From Streptomyces albogriseolus (GTDB lineage: Bacteria > Actinomycetota > Actinomycetes > Streptomycetales > Streptomycetaceae): a DNA stretch of 64,000 nucleotides. The stretch is taken from contig BMVA01000015.1 of NCBI GenBank assembly GCA_014650475.1, positions 1-64,000 on the forward strand, written 5' to 3'. How positions within the stretch are numbered: position 1 is the first letter of the stretch; each line of letters begins with the position of its first letter. The notes below the pieces were generated by a model, which ran no database searches, was not told where the DNA came from, and saw only the letters and a program-made list of their open reading frames with translations. The translations under genes and the position numbers were made by a program. Of this stretch, positions 57,643 through 64,000 are shown one piece after another.

Positions 57643-60075
57643 GTGGCGGTATTGGCACGCTGGTGCTATCGGCATCGGCTGGTGGTCCTGGTGCTGTGGG
57701 TGGGGGCGCTGTTCGGACTGGGCGTGACGGCGAGCAGCGCGGGCACGAACTACGCGGAGGTCTTCTCCCTCCCGGACACGGACTCCAAGCGGGCCTACGA
57801 CCTGATGCGCAAGGCGTTCCCGGAGCGCGCCGGGGACACGGACACGATGGTGTGGAAGACCGACGAGGGCACCGTGCGCGACGCGGCGGTGCGCTCCCGG
57901 ATGGAGTCGGCGCTCGCGGAGATCGGGCGCATGGAGGGCGTCGGCGCGGTCGCCGGACCCTACGACGCGCGGGGCGCGGCGCAGATCAGCGAGGACGGGC
58001 GGATCGCCTACGCGCAGGTGACGTTCGCCGAGCAGGCGGACGCGGTGCCGAAGGCGCTGGTGCAGGACGTCGTCGACACGGCGCGGGCCGCCGCCGGCGA
58101 CGGGCTCCAGGTGGAGCTGGGCGGCCAGGCCATCACCCGGGTCCAGGAACCGCCGACGGGCACGGCCGAGCTGGTCGGCATCCTCGCGGCGGCCGTGGTG
58201 CTGTTCGTCGCGTTCGGGTCGGTGCTCGCGATGCTGCTGCCGATCGTGGTCGCCGTGTTCGGCGTCGCCGGCGGCATGTTCGGCACCCAGCTGATCAGCC
58301 ATGTCACCGACGTCCCCGAACTGGCGTCGCTGCTGGCCACGCTGATCGGTCTGGGCGTCGGCATCGACTACGCCCTGTTCATCGTCACCCGGCACCGCAA
58401 GGGCATCCTGAGCGGCAAGGACCCGGAGGAGGCCGCGGCCGCCGCGCTCGACACGTCGGGCCGGGCGGTGCTGTTCGCGGGCGGCACCGTGTGCATCGCC
58501 CTCGCCGGGATGCTGGTGACGAACCTGAGGTTCCTGGACGGCGTGGTCATCGGCACCTCCCTGACGGTGGTGCTCAGCGTGCTCGCCGCGATCACCCTGC
58601 TGCCCGCCCTGCTCGGCGTGCTGGGGCACCGGGTGCTCAGCCGCCGCCAGCGCCGCCGGCTCGCCGCCGCGGACCCGAAGGGCGAGCCGGTGAGCGGTCT
58701 CGCCGTGCGCTGGTCCGCGACCGTGCAGCGCAGGCCGCGCGCGGTGGCCGCCGTGGCGGTGGTGCTGATGGCCGCGCTCGCGGTGCCGCTGCTGTCGCTG
58801 CGCCTGGGCACCGTGGACCAGGGCAACGACGACGCCTCGACCACCACCCGCAAGGCCTACGACCTGCTCGCGGAGGGCTTCGGGCCGGGCTTCAATGGGC
58901 CGCTCCAGGTGGTCGTGGACGGCGAGGCGCCCACCGGGCTGATCCGGGCGGTCGAAGGCACCGAGGGCGTGGCCCAGGTGGCGGCGGCCCCGCCCGCGAA
59001 CGGGGTCAGCGTCCTCCAGGTCGTGCCCACCACCTCCCCGCAGGACGTGGAGACGGACCGGCTGATCGACACCCTGCGGGAGGACGTCATCCCCGCCGCG
59101 GGTGTCGACGCCCATGTCGGCGGCGTGACCGCGGTGTCCAAGGACTTCGCCTCGGTGACCGGGGACCGGCTGCCGCTGTTCGTCGGCACGATCATCGGCC
59201 TGGGCTTCCTGCTCCTGCTGCTCGCGTTCCGCTCCCTGGTGGTGCCGCTGACGGCCGCCGTGATGAACCTGCTCGCGGCGGCGGCCTCGTTCGGCGTGCT
59301 GGTGGCGGTCTTCCAGTGGGGCGTCGGCCTGGACGTGCTGGGGCTCGGCAAGGAGGGCCCGATCGCGTCGTTCCTGCCGATCATCATGCTGTCGCTGCTG
59401 TTCGGGCTCTCCATGGACTACCAGGTGTTCCTGGTGAGCCGGATGCACGAGGAGTGGGTGCACACCCGGGACAACGCCCGCGCGGTGCGGGTCGGCCTCG
59501 CGGAGACCAGCCGGGTCATCAACTCCGCCGCCCTGATCATGGTCTGCGTCTTCCTCGCCTTCGTGCTCAGCGGCGACTACGGCGCCGCCATGGCCGGCGT
59601 GGGACTGGCCGCCGCGGTCGCGCTGGACGCGTTCGTACTGCGCACCGCGCTGGTCCCGGCGATGATGCATCTGCTGGGGCGGGCCAACTGGTGGCTCCCG
59701 GCGGGGCTGGAGAAGCGGCTGCCGCACCTCGCGGTCGAGCCGAAGGAGGAGGACGACGGCACGCCTTCCGCCGCACCGGACGAGAAGGCCGTGGACGGCG
59801 CCGCCTCGGTGGTGCACGGCTTCGTCCGCACCCCGGAGGGCGATCCGGTGCAGGGCGCGTCCGTCACGCTGCTCACGCCCGGGGGCCGTCAGCTGGACCG
59901 GGTGGCGTCCCTCGCCGACGGCGCGTACATCGTGGCGGTCCCGGCGCCGGGCACCTATCTGCTGGCCGTGTCGGCCTCGCCGTACGGGGCGCGGGCGGCG
60001 CATGTGACCGTGGGGGACGGGCCGCACGTCCACGACGTGGAGCTGACGTCCGGCGGGGTGGACGTCGCCAACTGA
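57643..60075 (+). CDS. MMPL-family transporter with C-terminal carboxypeptidase-regulatory-like domain
   Basis: An 810-aa protein. GTG 57643 has AAGGAG 7 nt upstream; a start at 57580 is weaker. Two RND-like halves carry helical blocks and the MMPL signatures GVGIDYALFIVTRHRKG (~240-256) and GLSMDYQVFLVSRMHEEW (~588-605). After residue ~720 a beta-rich extension VVHGFVRTPEGDPVQGASVTLLTPGGRQLDRVASLADGAYIVAVPAPGTYLLAVSASPYG follows, typical of the carboxypeptidase regulatory-like or transthyretin fold. MMPL proteins export lipids or envelope precursors. The divergent two-component pair probably controls it. Confidence 0.9.
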   Translation: MAVLARWCYRHRLVVLVLWVGALFGLGVTASSAGTNYAEVFSLPDTDSKRAYDLMRKAFPERAGDTDTMVWKTDEGTVRDAAVRSRMESALAEIGRMEGVGAVAGPYDARGAAQISEDGRIAYAQVTFAEQADAVPKALVQDVVDTARAAAGDGLQVELGGQAITRVQEPPTGTAELVGILAAAVVLFVAFGSVLAMLLPIVVAVFGVAGGMFGTQLISHVTDVPELASLLATLIGLGVGIDYALFIVTRHRKGILSGKDPEEAAAAALDTSGRAVLFAGGTVCIALAGMLVTNLRFLDGVVIGTSLTVVLSVLAAITLLPALLGVLGHRVLSRRQRRRLAAADPKGEPVSGLAVRWSATVQRRPRAVAAVAVVLMAALAVPLLSLRLGTVDQGNDDASTTTRKAYDLLAEGFGPGFNGPLQVVVDGEAPTGLIRAVEGTEGVAQVAAAPPANGVSVLQVVPTTSPQDVETDRLIDTLREDVIPAAGVDAHVGGVTAVSKDFASVTGDRLPLFVGTIIGLGFLLLLLAFRSLVVPLTAAVMNLLAAAASFGVLVAVFQWGVGLDVLGLGKEGPIASFLPIIMLSLLFGLSMDYQVFLVSRMHEEWVHTRDNARAVRVGLAETSRVINSAALIMVCVFLAFVLSGDYGAAMAGVGLAAAVALDAFVLRTALVPAMMHLLGRANWWLPAGLEKRLPHLAVEPKEEDDGTPSAAPDEKAVDGAASVVHGFVRTPEGDPVQGASVTLLTPGGRQLDRVASLADGAYIVAVPAPGTYLLAVSASPYGARAAHVTVGDGPHVHDVELTSGGVDVAN

Positions 60076-60077
60076 CG

Positions 60078-60872
60078 TCAGCCGACGTCGCCGGGGCGCT
60101 CTTCGCCGTCGTCCGCGGCGCCCTTGCCCCGCCGGCCGGCGTCCTTCCGGCCGGCGGGGTCGGGCAGCGCCCGGGTCATCCCGGGCAGGAACTCCGTGAA
60201 CAGCTCGTGCACGTCGCGCACCAGCGGCCGCAGCACCCGGAACCGGGCCAGGGCGACGCCCCGCGCGGTGAGCCGGGCGCCCCGCTCGGCGAGCCGGTAG
60301 CTGCGCTCGCGGCCCTCGGTGCGGTCGAAGATCCAGTACAGGCACAGCCCCATCTGGGACAGCCACATCAACTCGGGCAGGGCGTCCCGCAGTTCCTCGG
60401 GCACCTTGGTCTTCGTCCCGGCCAGCACCGCCCGGTGCACGCTGATCGCCTCCTCGCGCGCGTGCTCCGACTCCGGCGAGAAGGGGCTGAGCGGGCTGTC
60501 CGGGTCGGCGGCGTTCTTGAAGAACTGCACCGCGAACTCGTGGTACGGCGTGGCGATGTCCAGCCAGGCCTTCAGCACGCCGGCGAGGCGCGCCTCGAGG
60601 TCGGTCTCCCGGGCCAGGATGTCCCGGACCGCCACCTGGTGCTCGGCGGCGATCCGGTCGTAGAACCCCTGGATCAGGTGTTCCTTGCCCTCGAAGTAGT
60701 AGTACGCGTTGCCGACGGAGACCCCGGCCTCCTTGGCGATCGCCCGCATGGTGGTCCGGTCGTAGCCGCGCTCCTGGAACAGCCGCATGGCCGTCTCCAG
60801 GATCAGGGCGCGGGTCTGCTCGGACTTGCTGAGGGGGGCGCCGGGGTCGGGGCCGTCGTTCTTCGCGGGCAC
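60078..60872 (-). CDS. TetR-family transcriptional regulator
   Basis: A 264-aa protein from GTG 60872. TAGGCT (60886-60881) lies 8 nt upstream, so the message may be leaderless. The N-terminal HTH (LILETAMRLFQERGYDRTTMRAIAKEAGVSVGNAYYYFEGKEHLIQGFYDRI) is classic. The C-terminal ligand domain is longer than average. It ends 2 nt from the MMPL stop. It follows the DCC gene by 32 nt; the palindromes at 61976 and 62022 are candidate operators. Confidence 0.92.
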   Translation of the reverse strand: MPAKNDGPDPGAPLSKSEQTRALILETAMRLFQERGYDRTTMRAIAKEAGVSVGNAYYYFEGKEHLIQGFYDRIAAEHQVAVRDILARETDLEARLAGVLKAWLDIATPYHEFAVQFFKNAADPDSPLSPFSPESEHAREEAISVHRAVLAGTKTKVPEELRDALPELMWLSQMGLCLYWIFDRTEGRERSYRLAERGARLTARGVALARFRVLRPLVRDVHELFTEFLPGMTRALPDPAGRKDAGRRGKGAADDGEERPGDVG

Positions 60873-60904
60873 GGGAAGAGAGCCTAACGCCCGCCGGGCG
60901 CGGC

Positions 60905-61558
60905 CTACGGGGCGACGCAGGCGTCGGAGCCGCAGCCGGGCGGGGTGTGGTGCCAGCCGTCGCGCGGGTCGTACGTCCACCCGTCGTCGCGGCGGTACAC
61001 CCGGCCGGGCTGCGGGGCCGTCGCGCCGCGCCACTTGGCGGCGGCGAGCACCGCGCCCTTGGCGAACCGCATCCCGGAAGGGGTGCTCAGCCGGTGCGCG
61101 AGCCGCCGGTGGTCGCGCAGCGCCCACAGGGTGACGACCCAGGCGGCGGCGCCCCGGTACACCTGCCCGCCGTCCCCGACCACGGTGATCTCGGACAAGG
61201 TGGACCCGGGATCGAGACCGGGGAACCGGCCCCGGGCGGCCGGCGACCCCGCCGGGACGAAGTCCAGGGGGACCAGCTGAGGCCGCTTCACCAGCCAGTC
61301 ACGGACATGCGTGCACAGCGGGCAGCCCGCGTCGTACAGGACGGTCAGCCCGCGGACCGGGGCGGGGCGCGCCGCGCTGCCGACGCTGTACCCGCGGCCG
61401 GGAGGGCGCCTCGCATTGCCGTACGCCGGGTGCGGCCCGTCAGGGGCTGGTCGCGCAGTTCCCCGCGCCCCTGGGGGCGTTGACCCGCCGGCGGTCTTGC
61501 AAGCTCCCGCCGTCCGCGGGCAGTCGTCCCGGCCGACGGGCAAGGGGTTCGCGCTCAC
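60905..61558 (-). CDS. DCC-family thiol-disulfide oxidoreductase-like protein (DUF393)
   Basis: The core begins RGLTVLYDAGCPLCTHVRDWL (CxxC redox motif, DUF393) and ends at 60905. The nearest good in-frame start is GTG 61558, overlapping the previous stop (GTGA), for 217 aa. This makes a ~75-residue N-terminal extension that is translated partly from dispersed repeats (61443-61527). No ATG, GTG or TTG start lies in frame just before the core, so the true N-terminus is uncertain: CTG, a frameshift, or the long form. Confidence 0.7.
   Translation of the reverse strand: MSANPLPVGRDDCPRTAGACKTAGGSTPPGARGTARPAPDGPHPAYGNARRPPGRGYSVGSAARPAPVRGLTVLYDAGCPLCTHVRDWLVKRPQLVPLDFVPAGSPAARGRFPGLDPGSTLSEITVVGDGGQVYRGAAAWVVTLWALRDHRRLAHRLSTPSGMRFAKGAVLAAAKWRGATAPQPGRVYRRDDGWTYDPRDGWHHTPPGCGSDACVAP
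61443..61527. repeat. Composite of two dispersed repeats
   Basis: GGGGCTGGTCGCGCAG plus TTCCCCGCGCCCC (61443-61479) matches the repeat at 31587. CTCCCGCCG..CGCGGGCAGTCGT (61504-61527) matches 29663-29686. Here both lie side by side within the open frame of the DCC gene. Confidence 0.8.
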
Positions 61559-61962
61559 GCCTGGGCCGCCGGGGCGGTCCAGCCCTGCGGGGGCACCGGC
61601 GGGTTCTGCTCCCGCTCCATCACCCCGCGCCGCCGGATCCTGTTCAGCACGTACACGTTGGCCAGGTGCATCACGCCGAGGACCAGCAGCACCACGCCCA
61701 GCTTGGCGGAGAGCGCCTCGAAGACGCCGCGGGTGTCGGTGACCGTGTCGTCGTCGCTCAGGTAGAGGGCGACGAAGCCGAGGTTCACCAGGTAGAAGCC
61801 CACCACCAGGAGGTGGTTGACGGCGTCCGCGAGCTTCTCGTTGCCGTGCAGCACGTCGGCGAGGAAGACCCGCCCGTTGCGGCTGAGCGTGCGGGCCACC
61901 CAGACGGTCAGTCCGATGCTGACGACCAGGTAGATGACGTAGGCGATGACGGTGCGGTCCAT
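61555..61962 (-). CDS. Small integral membrane protein
   Basis: A 135-aa protein. ATG 61962 has AGGGG 6 nt upstream; the frame extends to 61989 into a palindrome. Three hydrophobic segments (VIAYVIYLVVSIGLTVWVA; NHLLVVGFYLVNLGFVALYL; KLGVVLLVLGVMHLANVYVL) separate short loops, and the C-terminus is Pro-rich. It is coupled (GTGA) to the DCC-family gene. The function is unknown. Confidence 0.8.
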   Translation of the reverse strand: MDRTVIAYVIYLVVSIGLTVWVARTLSRNGRVFLADVLHGNEKLADAVNHLLVVGFYLVNLGFVALYLSDDDTVTDTRGVFEALSAKLGVVLLVLGVMHLANVYVLNRIRRRGVMEREQNPPVPPQGWTAPAAQA

Positions 61963-61975
61963 GCCCCACCCCTTC

Positions 61976-61989
61976 TTGAACGCGTTCAA
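61976..61989. promoter_or_regulatory. TetR-type operator, site 1
   Basis: TTGAACGCGTTCAA, a perfect 14-bp palindrome, 14 nt upstream of the membrane protein start. It shares the TTGAAC..GTTCAA frame with site 2. Confidence 0.7.
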
Positions 61990-62021
61990 AACGCTGACGG
62001 GGACGACTGTAGCGCCTTCTT

Positions 62022-62035
62022 TTGAACATGTTCAA
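62022..62035. promoter_or_regulatory. TetR-type operator, site 2
   Basis: TTGAACATGTTCAA, a perfect 14-bp palindrome centred 46 bp from site 1 in the divergent region between the membrane protein and the MFS gene. Confidence 0.7.
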
Positions 62036-62197
62036 CTCACTTGCGGGGCCGGTCCCCCGACGTGCTCCGGCACCAGGGCGGTCACTCCCCTGGTGCGTAC
62101 GCACCAGACGAGGACGGTGACGGGCGACGATGCCCGCGGGGGCCGCCGGACGGAACCGTGGGACGTGCTCACCGACCCCTACGAGAACGGGACGTCC

Positions 62198-63838
62198 ATG
62201 TCCGACACCCTGCCTCCGCCGCCGCGTTTACGGCGGCCCGCGATCGCCGCCCTCGGGGTCCTGGCGCTCGCCCTGGGCGCGCTCCAGTCCGTGGTGGAAC
62301 CCGCGCTCCCGCTGCTCCAGCGCGAGCTGGGGCTCGGCCCCTCCGAGGGCGCGCTGGTCGCCAACACCATGCTCGTCACCGGCGCGGTCCTCACCCCCGT
62401 CGCCGGGAAGCTCGGCGACCGCTACGGCGGCAAACGCGTCCTGCTCCAGCTCATGGCCGTGGTCGCCGCCGGCGGACTGCTGGCAGGGCTGGCCCCCGGA
62501 CTGCCGCTGCTGCTGCTCGGCCAGGTCCTCCAGGGCGCCATGGTCGGCGTGCTGCCGCTGTCCTTCATCCTGGTCCGCGCCCATCTGCCGGCCGGGCGCA
62601 CCCAGACGGCGATCGGCGTGGTCGTCGCCCTGTTCACCGGCGGCGGCATGATCGGCATGCTGGGCGCCGGGCTGATCGCCGACCACCTGTCCTGGCACTG
62701 GATGTTCGTGCTGCCCACCCTCGTGGTCGTCGCGGCGACCGTCCTCGTGGCGCGGCTGATGCCGTCCGACGCGCCGGTCCGGCACGACGAGCGGATCGAC
62801 TGGCCCGGCGTGGTCCTGCTGAGCGCCACCCTGCTCGCCTTCATGCTCGGCCTCGTCCTGCTGACCGGCGGCGGGCTTCCGCCCCTCGCCATGTGCGCGT
62901 TGCCGGCGCTCGTGGCCGTGCTCGCCACCGCCTGGGTCCGCGTCGAGCGCCGGGCCGTCTCCCCGATGGTCGACCTGCGCATGCTCGCCCGGCCCGCGAT
63001 GTGGCAGGCGTGCCTGCTCACCCTGCTCGTCACCGTCACCATCGGCATGGTCAGCCTGCTGCTGCCGCAGCTCCTCGCGGTCTCGGGCGACGGTTACGGC
63101 TTCGGCGCCGGCACCACGGACATCGGCCTCTACCTGCTGCCCGGCGTGATCGCCGGGGCCCTGAGCGACGCGGTCGGCGGGGTCGCCGCGCGGCGGTTCG
63201 GCGCCCGTGCCGTGGTCGCCGTGGCCGCCCTCGCCACCGCCGCCGTCATGTTCGGCCTCGCGGCCCAGCACGGCGCCGCCTGGCAGCTCGCCCTCGCCAA
63301 GACCCTGACCGCGTTCGCCGCGGGTCTCGCCACCACCGCGCTGCTGGCCCACACCGCCACCGCCGTCGACCCCGGGGACACCGGCATCGCCACCAGCCTG
63401 CTCGTGGTCACCCGGGTGATCGGCATGGTCGTCGGCGCCCAGATCGCGGGCGCGCTGCTCACCGCCGGGACCCTCGCCGGCACAAAGGTGCCCGCCGAGG
63501 CGGCCTTCACCACCGGCTTCGCCGTCACCGGCGTCACCGCGGCGCTCGGCCTGCTCCTCGTCCGCGCCACCAGGGGCGTACGTGGCGCCGGGACCCAGGG
63601 CACCACCGAGTCCGCGCACACCGCCGGGTCCGTGCGGACCACCGAGCCTGCGCACACCGTCGGGTCCGCGCAGATCACCGAGCCTGCGCACACCGCCAGG
63701 TCCGCGCACCCCGCCGGGCCTGCGCAGGCCACCACGCCGCACACCCCCGGGTCCGTGCCCCCCGCGCCGCACACCCCCGAGCCCGCCCCCACCCCCGAGC
63801 CCGCCCACACCCCCGCGAAGAAGGGACCCCGCTCATGA
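62198..63838 (+). CDS. MFS exporter (DHA2 type) with a TTA codon
   Basis: A 546-aa protein from ATG 62198. It has about 14 hydrophobic segments and MFS motifs, for example GKLGDRYGGKRVLL (loop 2-3) and LGQVLQGAMVG. Codon 11 (62228-62230) is TTA, the rare leucine codon read by bldA tRNA in Streptomyces. The last ~75 residues are a degenerate Thr/Glu/Pro/Ala/His repeat. It overlaps the FAD monooxygenase start (ATGA), and the pair resembles an export plus modification resistance unit. Confidence 0.9.
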   Translation: MSDTLPPPPRLRRPAIAALGVLALALGALQSVVEPALPLLQRELGLGPSEGALVANTMLVTGAVLTPVAGKLGDRYGGKRVLLQLMAVVAAGGLLAGLAPGLPLLLLGQVLQGAMVGVLPLSFILVRAHLPAGRTQTAIGVVVALFTGGGMIGMLGAGLIADHLSWHWMFVLPTLVVVAATVLVARLMPSDAPVRHDERIDWPGVVLLSATLLAFMLGLVLLTGGGLPPLAMCALPALVAVLATAWVRVERRAVSPMVDLRMLARPAMWQACLLTLLVTVTIGMVSLLLPQLLAVSGDGYGFGAGTTDIGLYLLPGVIAGALSDAVGGVAARRFGARAVVAVAALATAAVMFGLAAQHGAAWQLALAKTLTAFAAGLATTALLAHTATAVDPGDTGIATSLLVVTRVIGMVVGAQIAGALLTAGTLAGTKVPAEAAFTTGFAVTGVTAALGLLLVRATRGVRGAGTQGTTESAHTAGSVRTTEPAHTVGSAQITEPAHTARSAHPAGPAQATTPHTPGSVPPAPHTPEPAPTPEPAHTPAKKGPRS

Positions 63839-64000
63839 CCACCCCGCGCACCGTCCTGATCTCCGGAGCCAGCGTCTCCGGTCCCGCCCTCGCGTACTGG
63901 CTCCACCGGGCCGGGTTCGCGGTCACCGTGGTGGAGAAGGCCGGCGCCGTGCGCGGCGGCGGCTACCCCGTCGACATCCGCGGCACGGCGACGGAGGTGG
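63835..64000 (+). CDS. FAD-dependent monooxygenase, N-terminal part (cut by window end)
   Basis: ATG 63835 overlaps the MFS stop. The 55 visible residues begin MTTPRTVLISGASVSGPALAYWLHRAGFAVTVVEKAG, a Rossmann FAD-binding motif of aromatic hydroxylase-like enzymes, followed by RGGGYPVDIRG. Coupled to an exporter, it may inactivate an antibiotic, as TetX-type and Rox-type enzymes do, or belong to a biosynthetic cluster beyond the window. Confidence 0.85.
   Translation, partial: MTTPRTVLISGASVSGPALAYWLHRAGFAVTVVEKAGAVRGGGYPVDIRGTATEV

Noticed and set aside
55327..60366. A 1,679-codon open frame on the minus strand, and others of similar size (for example 28533-33308)
   Set aside because: These are GC-driven antisense shadows of the kinase, regulator, MMPL, betaine and cassette genes; only the 3' part of the first is a real kinase. 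Codon bias and family matches favour the other strand.
62198..64000. The MFS/monooxygenase pair as proof of an antibiotic cluster
   Set aside because: No polyketide, peptide or terpene synthase gene is inside the window; only a hint at the right edge.

Overview
This 64 kb window has very high GC content, with almost all codons ending in G or C, many GTG starts, 4-nt ATGA/GTGA overlaps and long spurious antisense frames. It is chromosomal DNA of a Streptomyces species. From memory, the order sucCD, purNH, folD, mdh, betaine genes, glyA, trpS and a D-Ala-D-Ala carboxypeptidase matches the conserved core of the S. coelicolor chromosome around SCO4800-SCO4850. No rRNA, tRNA, insertion sequence, prophage or CRISPR array was seen. 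Accessory material appears as single genes or small cassettes between housekeeping genes.

Layout. 1-6.4 kb: a divergent locus with a DUF5691 protein (cut by the window edge) and a SWIM-family protein that lacks its zinc finger on the minus strand, and a MoxR-type AAA ATPase, a DUF5682 protein and a VWA protein on the plus strand. Both promoters carry TGTCAGTG-N8 elements like the actinobacterial PafBC/RecA-NDp DNA-damage motif. 6.4-17.8 kb: a secreted low-complexity protein, sucCD, a membrane-anchored HTH/sigma-like fusion protein, a PerM-like DUF6350 protein, and purN-purH. 17.8-21.6 kb: an I36-type secreted inhibitor, a Ser/Thr kinase with a transglycosylase-like ectodomain coupled to an FHA protein, and a small membrane protein. 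21.8-26.3 kb: folD with a DUF3017 protein, an XRE/DUF2690 membrane regulator, and mdh with palindromes in its leader.

26.5-29.6 kb: a three-gene cassette of unknown function whose first two proteins share an IGRADNSSFAFG motif. 30-37.4 kb: choline-to-glycine-betaine oxidation (BetB-like and GMC) joined to a betaine ABC transporter, an osmoprotection operon. 37.4-42.7 kb: an AhpD-like protein divergent from a MocR regulator, a YgiB/YgiC-like lipoprotein and ATP-grasp pair, and glyA behind a ZTP riboswitch. 42.8-46.9 kb: an ECF sigma factor with its probable anti-sigma partner, trpS, and a 2H phosphoesterase. 46.9-51.2 kb: a complete decaprenylphosphoryl-arabinose-type set (DprE2, DprE1, PAP2, UbiA, GtrA), followed by a BrkB protein. 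52-55 kb: a penicillin-binding carboxypeptidase, a small membrane protein and a metallophosphoesterase. 55.3-64 kb: an OmpR/EnvZ-type pair divergent from an MMPL exporter, a TetR regulator, a DCC-family protein with a membrane partner, and a divergent MFS exporter (with a TTA codon) coupled to an FAD monooxygenase cut by the window end.

The genes connect at several levels. sucCD and mdh are TCA-cycle genes with similar -10 regions. purN, purH, folD and glyA form a one-carbon/purine set, and the ZTP riboswitch at glyA senses the triphosphate form of a PurH substrate. Much of the rest is cell-envelope and stress signalling. Strong GC-rich hairpin terminators separate most transcription units, but several convergent genes overlap or abut with no terminator between them.
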